A DNA stretch of 64,000 nt from Alitta virens (Eukaryota; Annelida; Polychaeta; Phyllodocida; Nereididae): the NCBI GenBank assembly GCA_932294295.1, contig OW028573.1, positions 57,513,829-57,577,828 on the forward strand, given 5' to 3'. The number at the start of each line of letters is the position of its first letter. The first letter of the stretch is position 1. Under the pieces are notes generated by a model. The model worked only from the letters and a program-made list of their open reading frames with translations, searched no databases and had not been told where the DNA came from. This document shows, piece after piece, positions 11,901-22,716 of the stretch. A program made the position numbers and the translations under genes.

Positions 11901-14900
11901 TTTCATAGTGATTCCCTACATGTTTTCGGATCGAAAATATACCAAATATTAAGCGAGTTATTCGTTTGAGAAGGTAGCTAGGTTGGCGGAGGCAAACAGT
12001 GGTGCTCTCGCAGACGTCCGCGCCCTGACGTTATCAATGCTGAGCGCTTCTTTAAGAGGCTGCTGCTCCCCTAATATTAGTCCGATTTTCGTCAGATAAA
12101 ACTGGATTGTAGTATAATTCATACTGACTCCATAGGTGTTTTCGGATTGAAAATAGACCAAATGTTAAGCGAGATATTCGTCTGAGAAGGCGGTTGTCTG
12201 GTGGCGGCTGCTGCTCCATTAATATTAATCCGATTTGCGTCAAATAAATATTGAATTATAGAGTAGTTCATACTTATTCCACAAAGAATTTCAGATTGAC
12301 AATAGACCAAATATTAAGCGTGATATTTGTCTGAGAAGGCAGCAAGGTGCTCTGTGTATGTTCATGACTTGAATGGTGTGGTCAATATGTTTTACCATTA
12401 TACATACATTGTTTGGATGAGCTTTATTGCAATTAATTTCTACTCATTCTGCCAACTGGCCAATGGGAAGGACTTTTCCTTTGGTTTTGTAAAGTCAATT
12501 AACCTATATATGTAATAGCAATCTGCCTTGACAATTGCTATTAACATTTTGAATAATACAAAGAATGGGGTAAGTCATGCTTTTTCATCATTGATCACAA
12601 GCATTAATTGAAATTCTGAATTTCAACTGATTCCTGTTTATTATGCATATTAAAGAGGGAGATTGTTTTGATCATGGATGGAACATGCAATATCAATTTT
12701 AATTCCAGTTGGATTATTTTCAGAAACAATAACAACGAAATATTGATAATTTATATAAAATGAAATAAATATCTAAAATGATTACTCTAAACTAGAGTAT
12801 ATCTATCTATAGATAGTTGTTATAACTCCATAGACATCTTTATCAAGTCGGAATTTTATTGGCAACAAGCCAACAAACATTGTTTTATTTTCGTTTTTTA
12901 TTGATTACGAATCAATGAATTATTGATAGTAACATATTATTATGTGAAGATCTTATAACCATCTGTCTATCTACATATCTACATATCTATACTCTATGAG
13001 GTATTACTAACTTTATTAACAAGACTATTCTTGTTTGTGCCTAGTATACTCCATTAATTTTCCCCACCTTAACTATTATATAAATTCTACACATTTCCCT
13101 GAATAATTTAGTCTTTATTTGACGAAAATCGGATATGTAGATAGACAGATAGTTTAGAGAGACAGATAGATTTATATGCTTATTATATAATATAGAATAT
13201 CTAGCTTAATATTTGGTCTATATAAGTACATAAAAGATAGCAAATAAAATCACAGATCAAATCACAAATACTAATTACAATATCAATATTAGATTTACAT
13301 TTTACAAAAATATACACAAATACTGATCAAAATATCACAATAAGATTCAAATCAACACCAAAATATAAGAATGTTCACATGTATAAAAAAAATACCAATA
13401 TACAAATATAATCATTGCCTGGTAATTACAATAAAATACATTGTTTTAAATTAATGAAAGCAATAACATCTTTTTGTAATTGTGAATGACAATCAAGACA
13501 ATGTCATATTACTGTGTCATCTTTGAACAAACCATGACAGGTCAAAGAACCCCAATTTAGGCAATTAGGCAATTGACACATGTTGAGCATTTGCTGTATT
13601 CTCTACACCCATTCTTTGTATCATTCAAAATGCTAATAGCAATTGACATAACGGTCATGGCAGTTCAGTTGGCAGAATGAGTAGAAATGAATTGCAATAA
13701 AGCTAATCCAAACATTGTATATAAGATGGTCAAAACTATTTGACAGTACACTTTGAAAAGACCAAAGAGAAAAGCATCAGTCCAGCACCCTTTGTACATC
13801 TTACATCATGGCAGTATATAATAGATAAGGTGAGGAAAATTAATCAGGTATACTGGGCAAAAATGTAGATATTTAGTTTAGAGAGACAGATAGATTTATT
13901 TGCTTATTATATAATATAAAATATCTCGCTTAATATTTGGTCTATTTTCGATCCGAAAACATGTATGGATGCAGTATGAACAATTTCACAATTCAGTCTT
14001 TATTTGACGAAAATCTGACTAATATTAAGGGAGCAGCAGCTTTTTAAACAAGCGCTCAACTCTGCCTGCATTGATACAGTCCAGGCGCGGACGCTTCAGG
14101 GAGCACCAGTTTGCCGCCTACCTGCCTTCTCAGAAGTATATCTCGCTTAATATTTGGTATATTTACGATCCGAAAACAGGTATGGAATCAGTATAAACTA
14201 TACTACAATTTAGTTCTTATTTAACGAAAATCGGACTAATATTAGGGGAGCAGCAGCCTTTTTAAGTATACTCCTGGAAGCTGCAAGTTACTTCTACTAC
14301 TCGCCGGCTTACTCCTACAACTCGGCGAGTAACCCGTAGAACCCGCCGAGTCACCCGTAGAACCCGCCGAGGCACCCGTAGAACCCGCCGAGGCACCCGT
14401 GGAAGCCGGCGGGTAACCCGTGGCAGCCGGCGGGTAACCCGGCGGGTAACCCGTAGCACCCGGCGGGTAACCCGGCGGGTGCTGCCCCGCCCCCTTTTTG
14501 CTGCCAGAACGTGTCGCCAAACCGGCGGAAAGAGCTGTTACATAACTGTTACGTCACTCTACGGGTTCACTACGGCAAAACCGGCTCGTGTGACAGTGGC
14601 TTAAGTATAGAACTAAAAATTGTACATACTTCAGATAAGGAATCAATTCTTTCTTGCTTCAGTTTTCCTCCCATTGCTTTTATTCTACAACACAGTTTAA
14701 AGCACAGTAATTACTACTCGGGTTATATCATCTAAATCATTTGTCATCGAACTTTCTAACCAAAATAACAGAATCTTAGATAATATTAACTGAGGCTAAT
14801 TAACATGTTGGATGGAAACTGATCATTCCAGACGCCTTCAAAATCATTAAGCATTATCCTACAATTGAAGAGGGATTTGGATAGATTCTACGGACACAAT

Positions 14901-17890
14901 CATGAATTTTTTTCATTGCTGAATAATGGTCAATGGTTTAACCTGATAAATGGACAGCAGTGTTTGCCTTACTTTTCTGTGAGCCAAGGAATGTACAAGA
15001 CAGGTTCACAAATATAAGAAGTATACGCGAAGCCCATTTTGTGACTCGGATATTTGGCCATTTCTTCTTGAGTCATTTTCCGGAAGCCGAACACCAAGTC
15101 AGCCCATGAAGGAACCTGCAATTTTAACCGCAGTGTTATTAAGTTCTGGAAGTGGAAGTGCTTTGAAAACATAAAAAAGTACCACCAATCGGAACATGTG
15201 ACCAGCTAAAGTTTACAATTTTGAATCCAAGTGGAGCAGAATTAATGTACAGGATAGTTACAGCATATTAGAATATTCAGGCATCATAGTACAAACGTCT
15301 GGTCTGCTCCAAAAATAACAGGGGAAAATGAAGAGGTTCTGCTGCTGCAGCTGCTATGTTATGCATGTAATTTAGTTAAAGTACATTTTCCAATAATGGT
15401 GCATCAGCAATTTTAGGGATACCAGGATCAATGCTACAGAGTATCAGAGCGGACATGTAGGAAAAAAGCGCTTCTTTGTGTTCCCTAGTGAAAAATATGC
15501 ATTCCAGCAAAACATGGCATTCCCTCAATATCATTGTGTTCGCACCCGATTATCACATTCTCTTGCGATATTTCGTATCCATTGCGATTTCATTGCGTTC
15601 CCTTGCAAAGTTGTGATATCAGTTTAAGAGATGCCACTACCTAGGGGTTATCATTCTTAAGGGAACGCAATGACATCACAAGAGAATGCGATGCTTTTTA
15701 AAATACGACTTACAGGAACTTCTTCACTGTAAATATAACATCCAGAGACAGGGTAAATGCCAGTTTCTGAGGTGTTTTCAGTGTGGCTCAGGAAGTGCAG
15801 ATGATCAAACGTCTTTTTGCCCCATCGTCTAAAAATGTACAAGAACAGTCAGGAGAATGATTTTTATACCCTACATACATTTCACACTGAATATGAAAAG
15901 GTTCCATTTGGATACGTACAATTTGCTTTGCACTGTCTTGTCACTTAATTACCATATCGTGGAAGGCAATGAAATCGGTTCAACAGTGCGGCCAGTGAAT
16001 TATCACTGTGATTATTGTATCTTCGCTATCCAGATTAAATTATCTGTTCTGTTAAGATATGAAAGTGCGTACTGACATTTAAATAAAATAGTACTCTGAA
16101 AAATAAAGGTACAATGAGGATTATCACCCATGGGTGGCCCGGCCCTAAAGAACTGCCTCTGGTTTATTTCCGTTTTGAAAGGTTCTTCAGAGTTGTGAAG
16201 CTCACATTCAGTCTAGAAAATTGAGGATTGAGAATCGAACTCTGGTTACCCAGACAGAAACCAATAAATTAAAGTGATTTGTCTTTCATGCTAACCATTA
16301 TGCCACAGACGCCATGGCTCCTGCTGGTGATTCAAGGATCACAATAAAGCAGCGGTTCAATTTATAGTTTTTGTTAGCTGGCCAGTAATCAATGGGCTTA
16401 GATTCCATTTGAAGCAATCAGCTCTCTGTGGCTAATTGGGTGACACGCCGGCTTGTGAATACCATGGGCACAACCTACATCAGTTCGAATCCACAGTTTG
16501 GCATTTTTTCTTTTCTTGGTGGATTTTCTTTGTAACATTACTTATTTGATTTTTTGAGTAATACATATATAAAAGGTAAATATAGGGGTACCACAGATGT
16601 CCACATTGGGACCATTATTTGTTCCCCTTGTCATTTACTTGCCTATGTTCATTAAGTCAATGTAAACGAATGGTACAATGCCAATAGACTAGTACTAAAT
16701 GTCAAGAAATCAAATACTGTGCTAATCAATGGCACAGTAGACCCAAATCATACATTGAAATTTGATGAACATGTAAATGATCTTGTTAAGAGAATCTCTG
16801 CTAGACTTAGACGAATAGTACCTCAACCTGTTCTTGTATTAACGTATAAATCTTATATGCAACCTATATTTGACCTTGCTTGTAGGATATGGGGTTGTAG
16901 TAATGCTACGCTATACAAAGGCTACAAAACCGAGCTGCTCTAATTATCAGTTCCAACTTCGATATTATAAATGATACAGGTGAAGATCTTGTAAAACAGC
17001 TAAAATGGCAAACTGTGCCACAAAGAATTATTATTTTGCAACTTTGATGTATAGTAGTTTTCAAGTCAATGCACCAGATTATCCATGTAACTCACTCAGC
17101 ATGGTCTGTGAATGTAATGACTTTAGTTAATACGCGAGTAAGTGTACGCCAGCAAGTAATGCTCTTAAGGTTCAAATGCCCAAATGTCGAACAGATGTTA
17201 TGAAGAAGTCTTTCAAATATAGGGGCTCAGAGGTGGAATGACTTACCAGCCAATATTCATAAGAGTGCTTCATGTGATGTTTTTCAAACCTCATGTCAAA
17301 AATGTTTTCTGTTAATTGTTGTTTTTACTATTGTTTTTTTTTGTAAATTTTACCTCAACTGGACCACATGAAAAACTGTTTTACAGATTGCGTAGTCCAG
17401 ATAAAATATGGTTCTTAAATAAAATAAAAATAAAAAAGGAACAAATGAAGCTGTACACGGCCAAACTATATGAGCTTTTAAATCATCTCATCTTTACCGT
17501 ACTTAAATCAAATTTTGGCAAGGATAAAACACGACATGCAGGATGAATTTTATCTATGATTTAACAAGTAAGTAAACAAATATTGGAATTTCTGTAATCA
17601 TATGGCCTTGATCTGCTAACTCACTCATCTCAGAACAAACAATCACTTATATCTTTATATATTTTTTGTAACAACACTGAAGTGACTCACCTTTGTAAAT
17701 GTTCTGGAGTATTGGATAGTGAATAAGGCATCCATAATCCAGCTGCCATGGAACTTGTAATGGCAGGCACAAATTCATCAGCAATTACAGTCAAATCTAA
17801 AAGGTTTTTGAATTTCCCCAGAATTTCATAAGCCGTCGAAATGCCACTTATTCCTGCCCCAAGAACAGCCACCCTTGGTTTCCTGGACAT
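8944..17890 (-). CDS. DAO: Peroxisomal D-amino-acid / D-aspartate oxidase, nine exons
   Basis: FAD flavoenzyme of the DAO/DDO family, which oxidises D-amino acids to 2-oxo acids with release of ammonia and hydrogen peroxide. Exons in coding order: 17890-17691, 15828-15714, 15115-14973, 14684-14630, 10824-10726, 10237-10173, 9945-9831, 9701-9603, 9060-8944. All phases join, giving 335 residues (human DAO 347, DDO 341). The N terminus has the dinucleotide-binding GAGISGISTAYEI. Later motifs are DFDIVVNCSGIGAR, IWDGCCKLMPSLK, IRPMRDAVRVE (substrate-binding Arg) and HNYGHGGAGIT near the C terminus. It ends in SRL, a type 1 peroxisomal targeting signal. The C-terminal motifs look more like DAO than DDO, but substrate preference cannot be decided here. 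Exon 4 is only 55 nt, and the Harbinger-like element at 11341-14601 lies in the following intron. Confidence 0.9.
11400..11800. repeat. Left subterminal GC-rich array of the foldback element
   Basis: Repeats built on GTGGGAGCCGGCGGGTGAGC (11590-11680) and on a 20-bp unit GGTGACCCGGCGGCTTCCAC (11720-11790). The same core, GCCGGCGGGT, occurs in the right array at 14400-14480 in both orientations. The repeats echo the GCCGG and CCGTAG steps of the terminus and are probably transposase-binding sites. Long open frames here are artefacts of the repeat. Confidence 0.8.
11826..14270. repeat. Long inverted repeat inside the foldback element
   Basis: 11826-12345 is mirrored by 13860-14270. Both carry repeated units with the phrases GGGAGCAGCAGC / GCTGCTGCTCC, CTAATATTAGTCCGATTTTCG and TTCGGATCGAAAATA. 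A second mirrored block is 12400-12600 against 13590-13740. The whole element is therefore a large imperfect palindrome with a central spacer at about 12600-13590. Confidence 0.75.
14280..14500. repeat. Right subterminal array of the foldback element
   Basis: About ten units of 17-21 bp based on GAACCCGCCGAGTCACCCGT and GCCGGCGGGTAACCCGT. Units near the centre use CTCGGCGAG, close to the unit of the 22-27 kb Harbinger, while outer units use CCGGCGGG. This hints at shared ancestry of the two arrays. Confidence 0.75.
16205..16335 (-). repeat. tRNA-derived SINE head
   Basis: The minus strand contains GTGGCATAATGGTTAGCATG (A box) and, about 55 nt later, GAGTTCGATTCTC (B box). The spacing is longer than in a simple tRNA, so it is a SINE or tRNA relic. 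Confidence 0.55.
16427..16500 (+). repeat. tRNA-like unit, opposite orientation to its neighbour
   Basis: The plus strand has TGGCTAATTGGGTGACACG followed by CAGTTCGAATCCAC, fair A and B boxes at roughly tRNA spacing. It diverges from the unit at 16205-16335, giving two Pol III-type promoters pointing away from each other within 300 bp. Confidence 0.5.
16640..17310 (+). mobile_element. Non-LTR retrotransposon fragment (reverse transcriptase C-terminal part)
   Basis: Broken frames translate to phrases typical of the region after the reverse transcriptase domain of CR1/Jockey-like LINEs: LKFDEHVNDLVKRISARLRR, then a segment like YKSYMQPIFDLACRIWG, and after a frame change [17 protein letters not shown] and others. 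At least three frameshifts break it. It is 5'-truncated and dead. It lies in the first intron of the oxidase gene, on the opposite strand. Confidence 0.75.
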
Positions 17891-19389
17891 CTTGTTTGTG
17901 CGTTATTCTGCAGTGTTACTATGTACTGAAACGAAAAAGATAAGTAAATAAAATGCGTGCGCAATGACACTATTATTGCTGGTCCACTTTGCTGTGTAAC
18001 AAAGCATATGCACTACATGAACTTGTCTTTTTTTTTAAATTTAATGATAATTTGATAATCATGGAATATATAACATGCTTTAATGCACTGTACTTTTTAG
18101 TCCAGAAAATCCATCCAATATCATCTACACAACAATAAAGCCAAGATGTTGAGGCACACTATGATATCAAATACTTGATGAAACCTTCTTGCTTATACAA
18201 TGTACATGTCAGGTTTATATGCTCATGCCACAGCACAATCGCCTATGTGGAAATCTTGATGTCATGAAAAGCTCTAATCTGAGCGCCGAAGATGGCAACA
18301 ACAAAGATAATAATACAAAGAGGTGAGCGTACCATTTTATGACCTGAGTTCCAGGCAATAATAAACTGGATATCTTTCTTCATATTGTCATTCTTTTGTT
18401 CAGTACCTTGATTATGTAGATGTGTTTTAGTTTAGTTGGCAAGCGGCCAATGATTATGAATATATGAAAAAGATTAAACACTGCATGGATTACTTTTATT
18501 TTCACACAGCTGAATAAAGCAATTCTATGGTTGTGCGAGTTTTACAGCCAATTTCATAGACTTGGAAACAAATCTTTTAGACTTGGAAGCTAAACTCCAG
18601 AGGACATCATGTAAATTCAAGACTCCTATTGGTTTTAGCAGTCCCACAAACAATGTGGGACTTGCATGGCTTCCCCTGGTATTTAGTTTCCAATGTCATG
18701 AGATTGGTTGCCAAGTCTGTTGAAATTGGCTGTAACTAGACAGTTTTGACTCGGTTTCTCAGCTAGATTGGGTACAAAAACAAACTACCCTCGCATTCAG
18801 AATTCTGTGGAAGTCCATGAAAAATCCCAATTGGAAATAATAGCATTCAATTTTAGTCAAAACTTTAGCCTGCACTGAGGACATTTTACATCACACAGTA
18901 GGTATAGTCCACTTTTCAAGTTTGCCCTGAAGTTAATATAATGTTTACAATAACAGTTGCCATGGAATGAGTTTTCAAGAAAACATAATATTTGAGTGCA
19001 TGTACATACATGTAACTAACATATTTTTTGCTTAAAATCCAACGCTTTTGCCATCAGGATATAACCAACAAAAATGTTACACTCCCTCCTCGTCGGTACG
19101 TAAATAACAAAATATCAGGAGCAAAGACAGTTCTCGCAACAAATTATTAAAGAACACCGACGTGCAAACACACAAGTACTTAAGACATTGTGAATTTTTA
19201 ATGTATGCTATTAAGACTGAATAAACACTTAAAAAACGATTGGTTGAATAATCAACCAATCCAGTTGGCTAGTTGGTTGAATGTATTCGACAGTGATCAT
19301 TTGGCAATTGCACAACAAGTTAGTTCCTCTTTTGCATGCGTTAAATGAAACAAGAGTTATTTTTGTTCATCCTTAAGCCTAGATAGAGA
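17891..19389. other. Upstream region of the oxidase gene
   Basis: Presumably contains the promoter and any untranslated first exon of the minus-strand oxidase gene. No TATA box or other promoter element stands out, and no other gene is visible. Confidence 0.4.
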
Positions 19390-19815
19390 TAGGTATATGT
19401 AGTAAGAGCTAGGTGTAGGGAATGCTAGACAGTGGGAATGTGAAATAATTGTGCACTTTCCCTTACAAGCACCAAACTTGGCATAGTTGTAGACCATACC
19501 TAGAGGCTTTATTTCAGGGGTGGAACCATCTTGGTGCTAGTTCCTCTTATGATTGGCGGCCATTTTGAAAATAGACGCCCATATTTTTTTTATAAAACTT
19601 GTTATAATTTAGAACAATAAAATATGGCTCTATACCCTTGTTTTCAGGTATGGGGAATTGTTTGGAACAATTATTGGAAAGCTCAGATGCATGCCCCTAT
19701 TGAAATTGAGGTAGAGCCATAATAGTGCAAGAATTTTGGGCTCCATGACCTAGTATATATATAAAATTGTACATCTCTTCATTGAGGCAATAAAATATTG
19801 TTATTGTTATTATAA
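19390..19815 (+). mobile_element. Probable LINE 3' end with TTATTG tail
   Basis: The stretch ends in AATAAAATATTGTTATTGTT followed by ATTAT, a short tandem tail of the kind left at LINE 3' ends. There is no coding part, so the family is undetermined. Confidence 0.4.
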
Positions 19816-20195
19816 AGTGTTGGACTCCGACTCATACATGCATGTTCATGGGTTCAATCTCAAACATGGCATGTAGGAATTGAGCATATCCTCCCTAAAG
19901 CTTCACTCCACCCAGCTATAGGCAGTATTAACAATTGGAGAGTGCCGAGTCTGATATGCTGACTACCACAGGGAGTTGTATTTATAATACGGTGTTTGGG
20001 TTGAACTTTTAGTACAAATGCTTCTGATATGTCTTTGTGCTATAATTGGTGATTGTGGTACTTTGTAAGAAATAGTTATGCAGGCTTACAATCAGTTAAA
20101 TATACACAAAGCCTTAGCTTGTGGTAATATCAAAACACATGCAATAACATCAGTGTCTTGTAAGCTTAATCATTGAAGTCTCCACCACAATACTA
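19816..20195 (+). repeat. Possible SINE and non-coding DNA
   Basis: Begins with AGTGTTGGACTCCGACTC and has a B-box-like GGGTTCAATCTC at about 19850, suggesting a tRNA-derived SINE directly after the LINE tail. The remainder shows nothing. Confidence 0.35.
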
Positions 20196-20960
20196 GGAAA
20201 GAAGCAGTGCACTCCAGGACTGCATTGAATCAATTGCTATGCCCTCTGCACCCACTCACTCAAGAGAAACAGATGAGTTGTCTGCTTTGCAGGTTTCAGG
20301 CAAGGTAGTCCAGAATGGCATATTGTCATGCTTTTGCCAGCCCCAGTCTGATGTCGAAGGATAGGCTTGAGAGCCTGGCATCAGATGTTACAATCTTGGT
20401 CGATGGCATGGTTCAGGTGTGCAAAAGAACTGCCAGTGTTGGTGGAATGTTCTCAATTGCTCTGCCCCAGACTGCAAACATACTTACTGCATTCATGGAT
20501 GTCAGTACTACAAACTTACAGAACATTCAATGATTGCAAACTGGGTATCAGTCACAGGACCAGGATCACCTACGAGGCTCTGGAAGATAAATTCTATAGG
20601 TCTCCCAAGCTCTTTTCTTCCCAGTATAACAGATGGTAAAGCTGTGTTGCATCCTGTAAAACCATGGAACCGGGCAAGGACCTGAGCTTTTGGAACTGAT
20701 GAATTGCACATGAACTTGGACATATTTGCAATTTTCTTCAGTTCCAAATGCAACCACAATGTTGCTACACCAAGCTTATTGCAGAGTGTGGTTGGAATTA
20801 CCACAAAATCCCAGAACACATCATCGTTGACAGGTGTTTCAAGTTGCTTAGAGCGTCAACTCGAAAAAAACTGTTGCCAGGTAGTTGGTGTCCCAGTATT
20901 CCCTTCAACCCTCATTCTGACACTTTCGCTTGTTGAGGATTGCAAATAAAGGTACCTATA
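20196..20960 (-). pseudogene. Decayed gene of an invertebrate repeat-protein family (AFTGCD type), C-terminal part
   Basis: The minus strand encodes FHGFTGCNTALPSVILGRKE, matching the L-H-A-F-T-G-C-D-T...G-[KR]-K motif of a large uncharacterised protein family repeated in many invertebrate genomes. Further along, in other frames, come a W-G-W-.-K-.-D-N-like segment and F-W-T-.-L-P, which in the family precede a Cys-rich (RCKC) tail. Several frameshifts and stops make it dead. The family is probably mobile or carried by a mobile element, but its mechanism is not known to me. Other parts of the same family lie at 27590-28450 and 32560-33960. Confidence 0.6.
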
Positions 20961-21131
20961 TAATTTCAGGATGTCTCATCGGTAAGTATCCAGCCTTTCC
21001 ACCTTTGTCCATCTGATATTCAATGTAAGGGATAATTACCTTATTAGCATATTCATTGAATGTGCAGTTGTTGGTTGGTTTCAGTATGTGGACAAGAGCT
21101 GCACCATCACTGATCTATATATACCCATTAC

Positions 21132-21797
21132 ATGTACGCCAACAGTATTAAACTAGAAAAACTGCCAGCTAATAATATTCTTAAAAAATGTTTAAATGAG
21201 CAAAAAGATATGCACACTTCTGGTAATAATGTTTGGGTTGGGAAAATTATTCATATGCTTAATGAACACTATCCACAAAGAGACCATTTAAGACTTGTAA
21301 ACAATGAGCTAGAATCCATTGCTAAAACGTTCAAATCTAAAATCTATGAGAAATGTCAGGAAACTTTGCTAGCTGAAATCAATGACTCTACACTACAGCC
21401 AAAACTTAGAACTTATAAACTCATCAAGACAGATTACAGGCTAGAACCCTACCTTCTACTAAACCTTAGCAGAAAAATGTATTATAAAATAGCCAGATTT
21501 AGAGTAAGCTCACATAATTTATGAATTGAAATAGGTAGACATGAAAACCCTATATTGCCAGCAGTTGCGAGATTATGCCTAAAATGCAACATGCATGTAA
21601 TCAAAGATGAAAAACATTGTCTCATAGTATGCCCACATAACACACTTAGTCGTGAGGACCTCTTTAAAATAGCTAATGATCACATAGAAAATTTTGAGTA
21701 ACTAAACAAAGAAGACAAATTTAAGACCATCATGAAATCAAAAGAGCCTGAGTTGTTAAAATCCCTTGGAAAATTTCTTGTAAATATTGATGCCTAA
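21132..21797 (+). mobile_element. LINE fragment, C-terminal tail of the polyprotein
   Basis: Codes for the region after reverse transcriptase: KLRTYKLIKTDYRLEPYL, a segment like YKIARFRVSSHNL, one in-frame TGA, then IEIGRHENP, then L-C-L-K-C-N and a D-E-K-H-C-L-I-V-C-P zinc-knuckle-like motif, ending in TAA at 21795-21797. Only one or two stops interrupt it, so it is a younger copy than the one at 16.6 kb. It ends about 200 bp before the Harbinger. Confidence 0.75.
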
Positions 21798-22149
21798 TGA
21801 ATGGTTGGATCATCATCCATCGTCGAGCATTAACCATCACCCCCCAAACTAGCAGTTTCTGCACTACAAGCATTTTTATATATTGTGATCTATGTGCTTT
21901 TACACTCAAGTAATAACTGTGCATGATGCCTTGTTATATAAACTCCTAATTCAAATGTTGTACTTAAATTAACATTGTGATAATGAACAGTATTAACTGC
22001 AGTAAAGCCCCGTTCCCACATAGCCGAGTTACTCGTAGTCAACTCGTAGTATTACGTAACACGCCTCTCGGGCCCAACTCTTACTAAACTCGGCGATTAC
22101 TCCTCGCACTCGAGAGATGCTCGGCGAGTAACTCCTGAGTCTCGTAGCG

Positions 22150-22480
22150 AACTCGTGAGATTTGGAGCCGAGTTTGCCGAGTCTCCCGAGTATGCCGTGC
22201 TGCACGGCACACTCGGCGAATTATCCAGGAGTCCAAAAACTCGGCCATGACTCGCCGAGTTACTCCTCGAACTCGCCGAGTTACTCCTCGAACTCGCCGA
22301 GTTACTCCTGGAACTCGCCGAGTTACTCGCCGAGTTACTCGGCGCTAATTTCACTCGTATTACACTCGACTGGATGTTCAAGAGTGCGAGGAGTAATTCG
22401 CCGAGTTGTAGGAGTAATTCGCCGAGTTGTAGGAGTAATTCGCCGAGTTGTAGGAGTAATTCGCCGAGTTGTAGGAGTGC
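22150..22480. repeat. Left subterminal array of the Harbinger
   Basis: Two oppositely oriented blocks. 22256-22345 has units of GCCGAGTTACTCCTCGAACT; 22384-22470 has four units of AGGAGTAATTCGCCGAGTTG plus T. Each unit contains the near-palindrome ACTCGCCGAGT. The motif GCCGAGTTACTC also starts at base 18 of the terminus, so the array probably gives extra transposase or DNA-binding-protein sites. Confidence 0.85.
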
Positions 22481-22626
22481 CAGAATTCAGTCGAGGGGGT
22501 TTAAAGTGTCACTCCGTGGGTTTAACCAGTGAATGATGTAGATCCAACGCGCTTGGACTAACTGCAAATGACGCAATGGTATCTGGGTTTGTTATGTCAT
22601 CACAGCGGGGTACGCTCTCTAGGTAG

Positions 22627-22662
22627 TATATAAAGATTGACCAGTGATCAGGGGATCATTCA
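22627..22662 (+). promoter_or_regulatory. TATA box and histone-type cap box of Harbinger gene 1
   Basis: TATATAAA at 22627-22634 is followed by TCATTCA at 22656-22662. The A of TCA is 31 nt from the first T of the TATA box, the usual start-site distance. TCATTCA fits the PyCATTCPu cap box known from sea-urchin histone genes. The start codon is 59 nt further on. Confidence 0.65.
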
Positions 22663-22716
22663 GCATTTTGCTAACACACATAGAAGACCAAAAGACCGCT
22701 TCAGAAATTTTTTATC

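Larger units (their letters stand above)
11341..14601. mobile_element. Non-autonomous Harbinger-like foldback element
   Basis: Terminal inverted repeats start AGCCACTGTCACACG on the left, and the right end reads CGTGTGACAGTGGCT. They extend about 50 bp with a few mismatches. TAA flanks both ends (11338-11340 and 14602-14604), the target duplication typical of PIF/Harbinger elements. Inside each end is a GC-rich array of short repeats (about 11400-11800 and 14280-14500). No transposase gene is present, so it would need a partner. It sits in an intron of the oxidase gene, its right end 28 bp from the exon-4 donor. Confidence 0.85.

Noticed and set aside
14242..14520. Frames with repeated T-G-Y-P-P and R-V-T-R-R peptides
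   Set aside because: Same cause: they run through the right subterminal array.
22150..22480. Regular 21-bp repeats resembling a CRISPR array
   Set aside because: The units are contiguous with no unique spacers, lie inside a transposon end in an animal genome, and no cas genes exist.
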